A model generated the notes under the pieces. The model was not told where the DNA came from, did not search any database, and saw only the letters and a program-made list of their open reading frames with translations. A stretch of 64,000 bases of DNA from the NCBI RefSeq assembly GCF_900115675.1, contig NZ_FOXI01000010.1, forward strand, positions 1 through 64,000, given 5' to 3'. Below are positions 32,678 to 42,323 of the stretch, one piece after another. A program made the position numbers and the translations under genes. The stretch's first letter is position 1, and each line of letters starts with the position of its first letter. The stretch comes from Halolamina pelagica (GTDB lineage Archaea > Halobacteriota > Halobacteria > Halobacteriales > Haloferacaceae).

Positions 32678-34861
32678 ATGAGCGCCGACGATCGCCGGCG
32701 GAAGGCCGAACGCATCCGCCACCTCCTCGACACCGAGGGCGACGCCGTCCACGAGAACACCCAGGTCTTCAACGAAGGTCGGTACGAGTCGACCGAGAAC
32801 CTCGACGACTACGACGAGCTCAAGGACGAGGCCCGCGCGATCAAGGAGGACGCCATCGAGCGCCTCCCCGACCTCGTCGATCGAGTGACCGAGGCCGTCG
32901 AAGCCAACGGCGGCACCGTCTACCTCGCCGACGACGCCGCCGACGCGAACCGGTACCTCGCGGAGGTCGTCGACGGCCGGGACGTGGTGAAGTCGAAGTC
33001 GATGACCACCGAGGAGCTCGACGTGAACGAGTCGCTCGAGGGGAGCGGCGCGGACGTCTGGGAGACCGACCTCGCGGAGTTCGTCCTCCAGGTCGCCGAC
33101 GAGGCGCCCTCACACATCGTCGCCCCGGCGATCCACAAGTCCCGCGAGGAGATCGCGACCCTGTTCAACGAGGTGTTCGAGCCCGAGGAACCGCTCGAGA
33201 CCGCCGAGGAGCTGACGCGGTTCGCCCGCGAGTACCTCGGCGAGAAGATCCGCGACGCCGAGGTCGGCATGACGGGCGCGAACTTCGTCACCGCCGAGAC
33301 GGGCACGCTCGCGCTCGTCACGAGCGAGGGCAACGCACGCAAGTGCGTGCAGGCGACGGACACCCACGTCGCGGTCGCGGGCGTCGAGAAGGTCGTGCCG
33401 AGCGTCGAGGACCTCCAGCCGTTCGTCGAACTCATCGGCCGCTCGGGCACCGGCCAGGACGTCACCTCCTACGTCTCGCTGTTCACGCCGCCGGTCGACT
33501 CGCCGACGTTCGGCGAGGACGACCTCGAACCCGGCGACGACCGCGAGTTCCACCTCGTGCTCGTCGACAACGGGCGGATGGCGATGCGCGAGGACGACCA
33601 GCTCCGGGAGACGCTGTACTGCATCCGCTGCTCGGCGTGTGCGAACTCCTGTGCGAACTTCCAGCACGTCGGCGGCCACGCCTTCGGCGGCGAGACGTAT
33701 TCGGGGGGGATCGCCACCGGCTGGGAGGCCGGCGTCCACGGACAGGACAGCGCCGCCGAGTTCAACGACCTCTGTACGGGCTGTAGCCGCTGTGTGAACC
33801 AGTGCCCGGTGAACATCGACATCCCGTGGATCAACACCGTCGTCCGCGATCGGATCAACCGCGGGAAGGACGGCGACCTCGACTTCCTCGTCGAGGGGCT
33901 CACGCCGGACGACGAGCCGGGCGGCGTCGACCCGCAGAAACGCCTGTTCGGGAACTTCGACACGCTGGCGAAGCTCGGGTCAACGTTCGCGCCGCTCTCG
34001 AACTGGGTCGCCCGAACCGACACCGCCCGCGCGCTGATGGAGCGAACCCTCGGCGTCGACAGCCGCCGCGAACTCCCCGAGTTCGAACGCGAATCCCTCG
34101 TCGAGTGGTTCGAGAGTCGGGGCCCGCGCGTGAGCCGCGAGGCGGCCCGCCGACAGGTCGCGCTCTACCCCGACGCGTACACGAACTACGTCCGCACCGA
34201 GCGCGGGAAGGCCGCCGTCCGCGTGCTCGAAGCCCTCAACGTTCGCGTCGACGTGCCGGCCGCCGGCGAGAGCGGCCGCGCGCCGCTCTCCCAGGGGATG
34301 GTGGCGACCGCCCGGTCGAACGCCGAAGCCGTCTACGACGCGCTCGCGCCCGCCGTCGCCGCGGATCACGACGTGGTCGTCGTCGAGCCCTCGGATCTCG
34401 CGATGTTCCACCGGGAGTACGAACGGCTCCTCCCCGAGGACAGCTACGCCGCGCTGAAAGACCGGAGCTACGAACTCATGGAGTACGTCTACGGCCTGCT
34501 GGAGAACGGCGCGGGCGTCGACGCACTGCCCGACGGTGACGACGAGCGCGTCGCCTACCACAGCCACTGCCAGCAGCGCACGCTGGACCTCGAACCCTAC
34601 ACGGTGGCGGTGCTGGAGGACTGCGGGTTCGACGTGACGACCTCGGACGTGGAGTGCTGCGGGATGGCCGGGAGCTTCGGGTACAAGTCCGAGTACTACG
34701 AACTCAGCGTCGACGTGGGCGAGACGCTCGCCGAGCAGTTCACGACCGAGGATACCGCCGACCGAACCGTCGTCGCCAGCGGTACGTCCTGTCTCGAACA
34801 GCTCGACGCGCTGCTCACGCGGCGGCCCGCACACCCGGTGCGACTGCTCGATCGGGAGTAA
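32678..34861 (+). CDS. LutB-LutA fusion, iron-sulfur lactate-utilisation protein
   Basis: A 727-residue fusion. The N-terminal LUD domain spans about 1-300 (GANFVTAETGTLALVTSEGN). Two 4Fe-4S motifs follow at CIRCSACANSCANF and CTGCSRCVNQCPVN. The C-terminal third is LutA/GlpC-like. The last CCG domain is intact (HSHCQQRT, VECCGMAGSFG), but the first has lost its cysteines: YPDAYTNY where LutA has a Cys, and GESGRAPLSQG in place of CCG. Expected role is electron transfer from lactate to quinones with LutC. Confidence 0.88.
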   Translation: MSADDRRRKAERIRHLLDTEGDAVHENTQVFNEGRYESTENLDDYDELKDEARAIKEDAIERLPDLVDRVTEAVEANGGTVYLADDAADANRYLAEVVDGRDVVKSKSMTTEELDVNESLEGSGADVWETDLAEFVLQVADEAPSHIVAPAIHKSREEIATLFNEVFEPEEPLETAEELTRFAREYLGEKIRDAEVGMTGANFVTAETGTLALVTSEGNARKCVQATDTHVAVAGVEKVVPSVEDLQPFVELIGRSGTGQDVTSYVSLFTPPVDSPTFGEDDLEPGDDREFHLVLVDNGRMAMREDDQLRETLYCIRCSACANSCANFQHVGGHAFGGETYSGGIATGWEAGVHGQDSAAEFNDLCTGCSRCVNQCPVNIDIPWINTVVRDRINRGKDGDLDFLVEGLTPDDEPGGVDPQKRLFGNFDTLAKLGSTFAPLSNWVARTDTARALMERTLGVDSRRELPEFERESLVEWFESRGPRVSREAARRQVALYPDAYTNYVRTERGKAAVRVLEALNVRVDVPAAGESGRAPLSQGMVATARSNAEAVYDALAPAVAADHDVVVVEPSDLAMFHREYERLLPEDSYAALKDRSYELMEYVYGLLENGAGVDALPDGDDERVAYHSHCQQRTLDLEPYTVAVLEDCGFDVTTSDVECCGMAGSFGYKSEYYELSVDVGETLAEQFTTEDTADRTVVASGTSCLEQLDALLTRRPAHPVRLLDRE

Positions 34862-34882
34862 TCGAGCCCCGGGAGCGAGCGA

Positions 34883-36187
34883 TCACGCGCTCTCCAGCGT
34901 CTCGGCCGTCTCCTCGGAGACGCCCGGCGCCGCCTGCCCGACGGCTGTCGCGACGACGTACTCGGCGATCGTGCGGTCGAGCCGGGACACGGGGAACTCC
35001 CCGTCGTACCGTGAGAGGTCCCGGTCGGCGTGGGCAACCCGCCAGCCAGCGTTCGTGATGGCCGTCCGCGTCAGGTCCGGCGCGGCACTGTCCGCGAGTG
35101 CCGTCCTGAGCGCGTCGTACGCGTTCGACCGGATCTCCCGGACTGCCTCGGCACTCTGCGGTCGGGACAGGTCGCCGTCGTCGATACGCCCCCGGAGCCG
35201 ATCCAGTGCCTCGACCCGCGTGAGTTGTCGGTTCGCGTCGACGACGGCACTCGCTGGCCCGTTCGCGTCCGCGACCCGGCCCGCCCCGTAGATGAACCGC
35301 TGGCGGAGCTCGTCGATCACGAGCTCCTGAACGCCCCACTCCTCGCCGGTCGGCTCCGGCGGAACGTTCGAGTTGCGGGACTGGACGTCCGCGAACAGCG
35401 CCTCGGCGGCCCCGCGAAGCGTCTCCTCGACCGTGCCGGCGTCCGCCGGCAGCGACGCAGTGAACTGCTCGTCGAGGTGGCGTGCGTCGCCGAGGCACGC
35501 CAGGGCGGACTCGACTGTCTCGCCCCACTCCGCGACGGCGAGGAGCCGGTTCCCCTCCCGTCGGGGGTCGTCGGTGGCGATCGCGCGCTCCAGCAGGTCC
35601 TCGATCCGCCGGTGAACGAGCGCCGCCCGGACGGGGTCGTCGCCGACGTACTCGTGATCGTCTCGCACGGACTGCGCGTCCGAGACGACCTGTCGATGCT
35701 CCGCCTCGAGCGTCTCGGCCGAGCGGTCCTCCTCGACGACGGCCCAGCCGGCGGCAGCGTACCGGGCGTCCGCGCGGGCCTGACGGAGTGCCGTGAGCGC
35801 GACGAGGGCTGTCGGCGCGCCCTGTGCCTCACTGAGGCGGTCGGTGGCGTCGGCCGCGGCGTCGACGAGTTGTTCGCGAACGTAGCCGTTCGGGATGTCC
35901 CCCGGGCCGAGCGGCGTCGGGAGGTCCGCGAGGAGTGTCGTGACCCGGTTCCGGCTCGCGTCGAAGTACTCCGGCGCGATCTCGACGGGGACGGATTCGG
36001 GCACGACCGGCTCCTCCCGGCGATCGACGTCCGGGAGGTCGTAGGCACGGATCGCCGGTTCCGCCTCCTCGCCGAACTCGGGGAGCCCGTTACAGCCGGC
36101 GAGCGCGCTCGCACCGGCCACGGCCAGCAGCCCGCGACGGCTCAGCATCGGCGGGTCTGCCGCGTCGGAACGCTCGTCGTCCATCAC
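34883..36187 (-). CDS. Tat lipoprotein of unknown function
   Basis: A 434-residue protein. The N-terminus has a Tat-like SRRGLLAVAGAS and the lipobox ALAGC, so it should be anchored outside by a lipidated Cys. The mature part is long, alpha-helical and Ala/Arg/Glu-rich without cofactor motifs. Its ATG overlaps the stop of the 241-residue lipoprotein gene upstream by 4 bases, so the two are coexpressed. No family recognised. Confidence 0.75.
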   Translation of the reverse strand: MMDDERSDAADPPMLSRRGLLAVAGASALAGCNGLPEFGEEAEPAIRAYDLPDVDRREEPVVPESVPVEIAPEYFDASRNRVTTLLADLPTPLGPGDIPNGYVREQLVDAAADATDRLSEAQGAPTALVALTALRQARADARYAAAGWAVVEEDRSAETLEAEHRQVVSDAQSVRDDHEYVGDDPVRAALVHRRIEDLLERAIATDDPRREGNRLLAVAEWGETVESALACLGDARHLDEQFTASLPADAGTVEETLRGAAEALFADVQSRNSNVPPEPTGEEWGVQELVIDELRQRFIYGAGRVADANGPASAVVDANRQLTRVEALDRLRGRIDDGDLSRPQSAEAVREIRSNAYDALRTALADSAAPDLTRTAITNAGWRVAHADRDLSRYDGEFPVSRLDRTIAEYVVATAVGQAAPGVSEETAETLESA

Positions 36188-36909
36188 TGTTCACCCCCGG
36201 AACCGGTCGGCGGCGTCTCGGTTCGGGTTGGGCTCCCGTCGGTTGGTGACGGCTCGGTTCGGTCTCCCCCCTCCGAGGCTGCGTGCTGGCGGTCGCACAC
36301 GCCGGTCCCGATCGACGACGAGTAACTGGTCACCTCGTCGGCGTCGAGCGGGTCGGGGATCCGGATCAGGCGGGCCTCGATGACCCACGCGTCGGCCTCG
36401 CAGTGGTCCGTGTACGGGCGGCTCTCGCGGGTGTAGTCCGTCGAGATCCCCGTCGACGACCAGCCGAGGTGACACAGATCGAGTCGGAAACACGCCCGTA
36501 CCTCGCCCATCTCGACGTAGACCGCTTCGGCGTCGAACTCCGTCGCCGCGAAGAACGACTCGACCGCATCGCGGTCCACGCTGTCGGCGACGCTGATCCT
36601 GCCGGCACGGTCCGCGTCGTCGACGATGATGGAGTCCCGCCAGCCGTCACGCCGGCTGGCTGTCGGCCGATCACCGTCGTCGTCCGATCTCACGAGCCAG
36701 AGCGGCGGGCGATCGGTGTCGACCCGAACGAGGTGTGTTTCCGGATCCGTCGTCGACCCGGACATCGGTCCGTCGGGGCCGTCGTCGCGCGGTGCTGTTC
36801 GCGTCGAGCCGGCAGCGCCGTCACCGAGCCCGCCACAGCCGGCGAGCGCGGCGGAAAGGCCCGCGACTCCGGAGAGGAGGGCGCGTCGTGTCGAGAGGAC
36901 CATCGTCAC
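36184..36909 (-). CDS. Tat lipoprotein of unknown function
   Basis: A 241-residue protein with STRRALLSGVAG and lipobox ALAGCGG; MVLSTRRAL at 36903 is an equally good start. The mature domain has four cysteines (RACFRLDLCHLGWSS, TDHCEADAW, GTGVCDRQH) that could form two disulfides, consistent with the outside location. The C-terminal 35 residues are low-complexity Thr/Pro/Ser/Glu. First gene of a two-gene lipoprotein operon. Confidence 0.72.
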   Translation of the reverse strand: MTMVLSTRRALLSGVAGLSAALAGCGGLGDGAAGSTRTAPRDDGPDGPMSGSTTDPETHLVRVDTDRPPLWLVRSDDDGDRPTASRRDGWRDSIIVDDADRAGRISVADSVDRDAVESFFAATEFDAEAVYVEMGEVRACFRLDLCHLGWSSTGISTDYTRESRPYTDHCEADAWVIEARLIRIPDPLDADEVTSYSSSIGTGVCDRQHAASEGGDRTEPSPTDGSPTRTETPPTGSGGEQ

Positions 36910-36995
36910 GAGGCCGTTGGGACGACCAGCGTGAAAAAATCACCCGTGACCGACGCTCGTGTGCCCGCCCCCTGCGAGTACGGCCACGCGCGACG

Positions 36996-38462
36996 TCACT
37001 CGGCCGGCGAGGGGTTCTCGGTGGCCCGCCCGTCGATCGGGTCGTTCGCGTCGTCCTTGTAGAAGATCTTCCAACCGGTCACACCCATCACCACCAACAC
37101 CATCGGCGAGAGGAACCCGAAGAAGTAGTACGGCGCGTACGAGAGCACGGGAACCCCGAGCGCGGCGGACATGTAGACGCCGCCGGAGTTCCACGGGACG
37201 AGCGCGGAGGTCGTCGTCCCGGACGCCTCGATGGCCCGCGAGAGGTTCCGGCTCTCGAGGTCGTAGTCGTCGTAGAGGTTCCGGAACGTCATCCCCGGCA
37301 CGACCAGCGCCATGTACTGTTCTGCGGCCAGCACGTTGATCGCGAACGTTCCCACCGCGGTTCCGGCGGTGAGTCCGGCCACGCTGCTGACTGCCCTCCC
37401 CGTGTAGTACGCGACGGCTGCCAGCACGCCGGACTCCTGCAGGATCCCGCCCAGCGAGAGCGCCGCGACGACGATGGAGATGACCCAGATCGACCCGGAG
37501 AGGCCGCCGCTGGCCAACAGATCGTTGGTGAGCGCGACGCCGGTTTCGGGGCTGGTCCCGTAGTGGACGGTCGACCAGGCGGCCGCGAAACCCACACCCT
37601 GCAGCGTGATGCTGATCCCCACCGCCGCGAAGATGCCGGCGCCGAGCGAGGGGAGTGCCGGGTAGCCGTAGATCGCCAACGCGAACGTGATCACGATGGG
37701 CAGCAGCGTGAGCGGCGAGATCACGTAGACGCTCGAGAGGCCGGCCTGGATCTCCGCGACGCGGTCGACCGGGATCGTGCCGCTCGCGTTCAGCCCGAGG
37801 GCGACGAACAGCACGAGCGACACCGTGAACGCGATGAGCGTTCCGGGCCGCATCGCCCGGATGTGGTCCATGAGCTCGGTGTTCGTGACGGCGGCAGCGA
37901 GGTTGGTCGTGTCCGACAGCGGCGAGTTCTTGTCGCCCGTGTAGGCGCCCGAGAGCACGGCGCCGGCCGTCATCGGCGCCGGGATCCCGAGCCCGGAACC
38001 GATCCCGACCATCGCCACCCCCAGCGTGCCGGCGGTCGTCCACGACGAGCCGATCGCGAAGGAGGCGACGGCGGCGAGCAGGAGCGTGAACGGGAGGAAT
38101 ATCGCCGGGAAGAGGAACTCCAGCCCGTAGTACATGATCGTCGGGATCGTGCCGGCGTCGATCCACGACGCGATCACCATGTAGATCACGAAAAGGATGA
38201 GGATGGCCTGAAGCCCCATCAGGATGCTTCTGCTGACGCCCTCGTAGAGGTTCGCCCACGAGTAACCCAGGTGGTACCGTGCGAAAAAGCCCGAGAACAC
38301 GATCCCCCAGAGCAGGGGCATCTGCGGATCGAGTTCCAGCATGACGATCCCGACGATGAGGAACAACAGCATCCCGGCGACGGGAACGAGTGACTCGATC
38401 AGTGACGGGCGCAGATCTTCGGGTATCTCGTCGTACGTTTTCGGCGTGAAGTCCAGTTCCAT
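36996..38462 (-). CDS. NhaC-family membrane transporter
   Basis: A 488-residue protein from ATG 38462 with about eleven helices. NhaC/MleN features are FAIGSSWTTAGTLGVAMVGIG, TAGAVLSGAYTGDKNSPLSDTTNLAA and VVPGMTFRNLYDDYDLESRNLSRAIE. Named for Na+/H+ antiport, but relatives carry organic acids or amino acids. It lies 150 bases after hutH on the same strand, so a histidine or urocanate transport role is possible. Confidence 0.85.
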   Translation of the reverse strand: MELDFTPKTYDEIPEDLRPSLIESLVPVAGMLLFLIVGIVMLELDPQMPLLWGIVFSGFFARYHLGYSWANLYEGVSRSILMGLQAILILFVIYMVIASWIDAGTIPTIMYYGLEFLFPAIFLPFTLLLAAVASFAIGSSWTTAGTLGVAMVGIGSGLGIPAPMTAGAVLSGAYTGDKNSPLSDTTNLAAAVTNTELMDHIRAMRPGTLIAFTVSLVLFVALGLNASGTIPVDRVAEIQAGLSSVYVISPLTLLPIVITFALAIYGYPALPSLGAGIFAAVGISITLQGVGFAAAWSTVHYGTSPETGVALTNDLLASGGLSGSIWVISIVVAALSLGGILQESGVLAAVAYYTGRAVSSVAGLTAGTAVGTFAINVLAAEQYMALVVPGMTFRNLYDDYDLESRNLSRAIEASGTTTSALVPWNSGGVYMSAALGVPVLSYAPYYFFGFLSPMVLVVMGVTGWKIFYKDDANDPIDGRATENPSPAE

Positions 38463-38612
38463 GCGATGACAACAGGGTGTCCCGACAGCACCCACTAATA
38501 ACGTCTCGATAGAGCGACGTACTTAACAGAATCATCGCGGGACCGGGCTGTCCGCAAGCGGTACGGTTCGACGCCGGCGAACCGTCGAGCGGAAACCGCC
38601 CCACTCGCGGTG

Positions 38613-40178
38613 CTACTCTTCGAGAACGGTCCGTTCCAGCTGCTCGCCGAGGTCGCCGAAGCGGACGAGGTCGGCGACCAGTTCGACGTCGTCGTCCAGC
38701 GGCCGGTCGCCGTCCCACGGCTGCACCGCCGAACTGAGGAGGTCGCGGACGACTCCCGTCCCCGTCCCGTGGGCCAGCGAGTCGTCGACGAACGCGCTCG
38801 CACGGTTCCCGGCGAGGAGTTCGACGGCGACGACCGACGCCGCGTTCTCGACGGCGGTTCCCGCGAGGAGCGCACTCTGGCCGCTCATGCTCACGTGGTC
38901 CTCCTGCCCGCCGCTGACCGGGGTGTTGTCCGTCGCCGGCGACCCGATCGACCGCAGCTCGTTGACGAGCGCCGCCGCGGTGTACTGCGCGATCATGAAC
39001 CCGGACTCCTGCCCGGGATCGTTCGTCAGGTACGGCGTCAGGTGGGCCTCCTGCAGGTTCGGATCGAGCATCCGGTTCGTCCGGCGCTCGGAGATGGTGG
39101 CCAACTCGGTGAGCGCGTTGACGGCGTAATCGAGCCGCAGCGCGAGCGGTTCGCCGTGGAAGTTCCCGCCGGAGAGGACCGCCGCCGACTCCCCGCCGCT
39201 CGACCGGCTGTCGACCCGGTCGGCGTCGAAGACGAGCGGGTTGTCCGTCGCGCTGTTGAGTTCCGTCTCAACGGCCGACCGCAGGTGGTCGAGCGCGTCG
39301 CGGACGGCGCCGTGCACCTGCGGGATACATCGGACGGAGTAGGCGTCCTGCACGCGGTCACAGTTGCGGTGGGACTCGACGATCTCGGAGTCGGCCGTCA
39401 GGCGTTTGATCCGCCGCGCCGTCTCACACTGGCCGTCGTGCGGACGAACTTCCTGAATCGCGGCGTCACAGCTCGCGGTCGTCCCCATCGTCACTTCCGT
39501 CGTCAGGGCGCCCGCCACGTCGGCCGCTTCGAGCACTCGCTCGGCGTCGACGACGAACAGCGCCGCGAGGCCCGTCGTCAGCTGCGTCCCGTTGATGAGC
39601 GCCAACCCCTCCTTCGGTTCGAGTTCGAGTGGCTCCAGCCCTACCTGCTCCAGCGCCGTCTCGCCGCCGATGTGGCCGTCGCCGTCGAGTACCTCTCCCT
39701 CGCCGAGGAGCACCAGCGCCATGTGGGCGAGGGGGGCGAGGTCGCCGCTCGCGCCGAGACTCCCCCGCGACCGAACGGCGGGGTGGACGCCCTCGTTCAG
39801 CATCGTCACGAGGTGGTCGACGACGACCTCGCGGACGCCCGAGTACCCCTTGACCAGCGAGTTCACGCGCGACACCATCATCGCCCGGACCTCCTCGGGC
39901 GACAGGTACCGGCCGGCGCCGGAGGCGTGACTGCGGAGGAGGTTCGTCTGGAGGGCGCGGATGTCCTCGGCCGGGATGCGCTCGTTGACGAGCGAGCCGA
40001 ACCCGGTGTTCAGCCCGTACACCGCCTCGTCGGTCGCCATCACGTCCTCGACGCGGACCCGTGACTCGCGGAGTCGCTCGCGGGCCGGCTCGGCGACGCT
40101 CACCGTCGCCCCGTCACGCGCGACCGCTTCCACTCCCGCCGGCGTCAACGACTGCCCGTCGAGTATCACGTCACTCAT
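38613..40178 (-). CDS. hutH: Histidine ammonia-lyase
   Basis: A 521-residue enzyme. The MIO prosthetic group forms from Ala-Ser-Gly in SRGSLGASGDLAPLAHMAL. Other family stretches: YGLNTGFGSLVNERIP, QTNLLRSHASGAGRYL and the C-terminal GQEDHVSMSGQSA. It deaminates histidine to urocanate, the first step of the hut pathway. Its start overlaps the end of hutI by 8 bases, making it last in hutU-hutG-hutI-hutH. Confidence 0.95.
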   Translation of the reverse strand: MSDVILDGQSLTPAGVEAVARDGATVSVAEPARERLRESRVRVEDVMATDEAVYGLNTGFGSLVNERIPAEDIRALQTNLLRSHASGAGRYLSPEEVRAMMVSRVNSLVKGYSGVREVVVDHLVTMLNEGVHPAVRSRGSLGASGDLAPLAHMALVLLGEGEVLDGDGHIGGETALEQVGLEPLELEPKEGLALINGTQLTTGLAALFVVDAERVLEAADVAGALTTEVTMGTTASCDAAIQEVRPHDGQCETARRIKRLTADSEIVESHRNCDRVQDAYSVRCIPQVHGAVRDALDHLRSAVETELNSATDNPLVFDADRVDSRSSGGESAAVLSGGNFHGEPLALRLDYAVNALTELATISERRTNRMLDPNLQEAHLTPYLTNDPGQESGFMIAQYTAAALVNELRSIGSPATDNTPVSGGQEDHVSMSGQSALLAGTAVENAASVVAVELLAGNRASAFVDDSLAHGTGTGVVRDLLSSAVQPWDGDRPLDDDVELVADLVRFGDLGEQLERTVLEE

Positions 40179-41400
40179 GGACCACACGACCTCCCTTGAT
40201 AACCGTCTCGATGGCGTTCACGCCGAAGTTGTACGGGACGTGGACCGCCGTCGGCGCGTCGACGATCGCGAGGTCTGCCGGGGCGCCCTCCCGAAGCGTC
40301 CCGAGCCCGTCCGTGCGGTTCAGCGCGCGGGCCCCGCCCGCGGTCGCGGCGACCAGCGCGTCCATCGGCGCCAGCTTCATGCCGACGCAGGCGAGCGTGC
40401 TCGCGAAGCCCATGCTCTGTGCGTAGCAGTTCGGGTTGAGGTCCGACGCGATCGCGATCGCGGGCGAGTCGACGCCCATCTCGTCGGCGACTGCGCGGAA
40501 CATCCCTGCATCGGCGTACTCGGTGTCGAGCCCGAAGGCCGTCCCCGGGAGGAACACCGGCGTCACGCCCGCCTCGAACAGCGCTTCGGCGTCCTCCCGC
40601 GTCGCCATGAGCAGGTGGTCGGCGCTCGCCGCTCCCACGTCCGCGGCCAGCTGGGCGGCGCCGGTCCGGGCGAGCTCCTCGGCGTGGATCTTCGGCGTCA
40701 GCCCGTACTCGGCGCCGGCTTCGAGGACGCGCCGTGACTGCTCGACGGTGAACGCACCCTCGTCACAGAACACGTCGTTGAACGCCGCGATCCCCTGATC
40801 GGCCACGGCCGGCAGGAACTCGTCGATCACCCGGGCCACGTACTCGTCGGCGTCGCTGTCCCGCGGGACCGCGTGGGCGCCGAGGAACGTCGCGATCACG
40901 TCGACCGGATGCCGGTCGTCGGCCTCGTCGATGACCTCGAGCATCCGGAGCTCGGTCTCGAGGTCGAGCCCGTAGCCGGACTTCACTTCGACCGTCGTGG
41001 TCCCGTGGGCGAGCAGCACGTCGAGTTGGGCCAGCAGGTTGTCGAGCAACGTTTCCCGCGAGGCCGCACGGACTGCGTCGACGGTTCGGTGGATCCCGCC
41101 GCCCTCGGCCAGGATCTCCTGATACGTCTTCCCGCGGAGTTTCGCCGCGAACTCGTCCGACCGGTCGCCGGCGAACAGCGCGTGGGTGTGGGAGTCGACG
41201 AACCCAGGGATCACGGCTTGCCCCGAGGCGTCGATCGTCTGGGCCGCGTTCTCGCGGGGGTAGCGTCGCTCGATCTCCGCTGTGGGCCCAGTCGCCACGA
41301 TCTCGCCGTCCTCGACGACGACGCTGGCCGCCTCGAGCAGCTGTTCGTCGGGGCCGACGAGAACTTCGCTGGCGTCGTGGATCAGGAGGTCGACCGTCAT
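40171..41400 (-). CDS. hutI: Imidazolonepropionase
   Basis: A 409-residue amidohydrolase. Metal motif VIPGFVDSHTHALFAGDRSDEF and later KIHAEELARTG and MATREDAEALFEAG, with Asp in IASDLNPNC. It opens imidazolone-5-propionate to formiminoglutamate. It overlaps hutG by 4 bases and hutH by 8. Confidence 0.94.
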   Translation of the reverse strand: MTVDLLIHDASEVLVGPDEQLLEAASVVVEDGEIVATGPTAEIERRYPRENAAQTIDASGQAVIPGFVDSHTHALFAGDRSDEFAAKLRGKTYQEILAEGGGIHRTVDAVRAASRETLLDNLLAQLDVLLAHGTTTVEVKSGYGLDLETELRMLEVIDEADDRHPVDVIATFLGAHAVPRDSDADEYVARVIDEFLPAVADQGIAAFNDVFCDEGAFTVEQSRRVLEAGAEYGLTPKIHAEELARTGAAQLAADVGAASADHLLMATREDAEALFEAGVTPVFLPGTAFGLDTEYADAGMFRAVADEMGVDSPAIAIASDLNPNCYAQSMGFASTLACVGMKLAPMDALVAATAGGARALNRTDGLGTLREGAPADLAIVDAPTAVHVPYNFGVNAIETVIKGGRVVHE

Positions 41401-42323
41401 TGCCCCCCACCTCGATGAGCGAGGAAGTGTGCGATCGCCCGCGCGGCCACCGTCACCGTCCGTCCGTCACGGTCGAGCGACGGGGCACACTCCACCACTT
41501 CGAACCCGGCGACGCGGTCGTCGACCGCCAGTCGGCCGAGGACGGCGAACAGTTCCCGGCCGGTGAGCCCGCCGGGCGTCGGCGCGCTCACGCCCGGCGC
41601 CGTCGCCGCGTCCAGCACGTCGGCGTCCAGACTCACGTACACGGTATCGACCGCCGACAGCTCCTCCAAAGCGGTCGCCGCCGCCCCCGCGGGATCGGCG
41701 CCGACCGACGCGGCCGAGTGGATCCGCCCACCCTGCCCGTCGAGGTAGTCGTGATAGCGCGTGCTCGTCTCGAAGTGGCGCGCGCCGAGGACGACCAGCG
41801 AGTCCAGCCCGCGGTCGAACAGTTGGCGGTAGGGCGTCCCGCTCGTCGGCCCCTCGCGGATCTCGCGACAGTCGAGGTGGGCGTCCAAGCTAACGACGCC
41901 GACCGAGTCGCCCGACAGCAGCGGCGCGACGTTGGGCACCGTCAGCGAGTTGTCCCCGCCGAGGAACACCGGGAGCACGCCGGCGTCGTGGAGCGGTTCG
42001 ACCGTGGTCTCGACTGCGTGTTGCACCTCCGAAACGGTGCGAGTCCAATCGGTGTCGACGTCTCCCACGTCGCCGATGGGGCCGAGCGGGCCCTCCGCGA
42101 AGTGGTGCGTCTTCGTCGCGGCGAGGGCGTCGCGAACCGCCGCCGGGCCCTCGCGAGCCCCGGTACGACCGATGACGGCGCCGTCGTAGGGCTCGCCGAC
42201 GAACACGGTGTCGTACGCGCCCGCAGCGTCGACTGTCGTCCCGTGGACGATATCGCCGATCTGCTCGTCGTTCGGGTCCGACGACGGGCCGTGCCACGGG
42301 TCGGGTTCGGTGAATCCACTCAT
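41397..42323 (-). CDS. hutG: Formimidoylglutamase
   Basis: A 308-residue arginase-fold enzyme. Mn2+ motifs: [20 protein letters not shown] and [19 protein letters not shown]. It hydrolyses formiminoglutamate to glutamate and formamide. 4-base overlaps with hutU and hutI place it second in the operon. Ureohydrolase relatives such as agmatinase are the alternative, excluded by context. Confidence 0.92.
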   Translation of the reverse strand: MSGFTEPDPWHGPSSDPNDEQIGDIVHGTTVDAAGAYDTVFVGEPYDGAVIGRTGAREGPAAVRDALAATKTHHFAEGPLGPIGDVGDVDTDWTRTVSEVQHAVETTVEPLHDAGVLPVFLGGDNSLTVPNVAPLLSGDSVGVVSLDAHLDCREIREGPTSGTPYRQLFDRGLDSLVVLGARHFETSTRYHDYLDGQGGRIHSAASVGADPAGAAATALEELSAVDTVYVSLDADVLDAATAPGVSAPTPGGLTGRELFAVLGRLAVDDRVAGFEVVECAPSLDRDGRTVTVAARAIAHFLAHRGGGQ

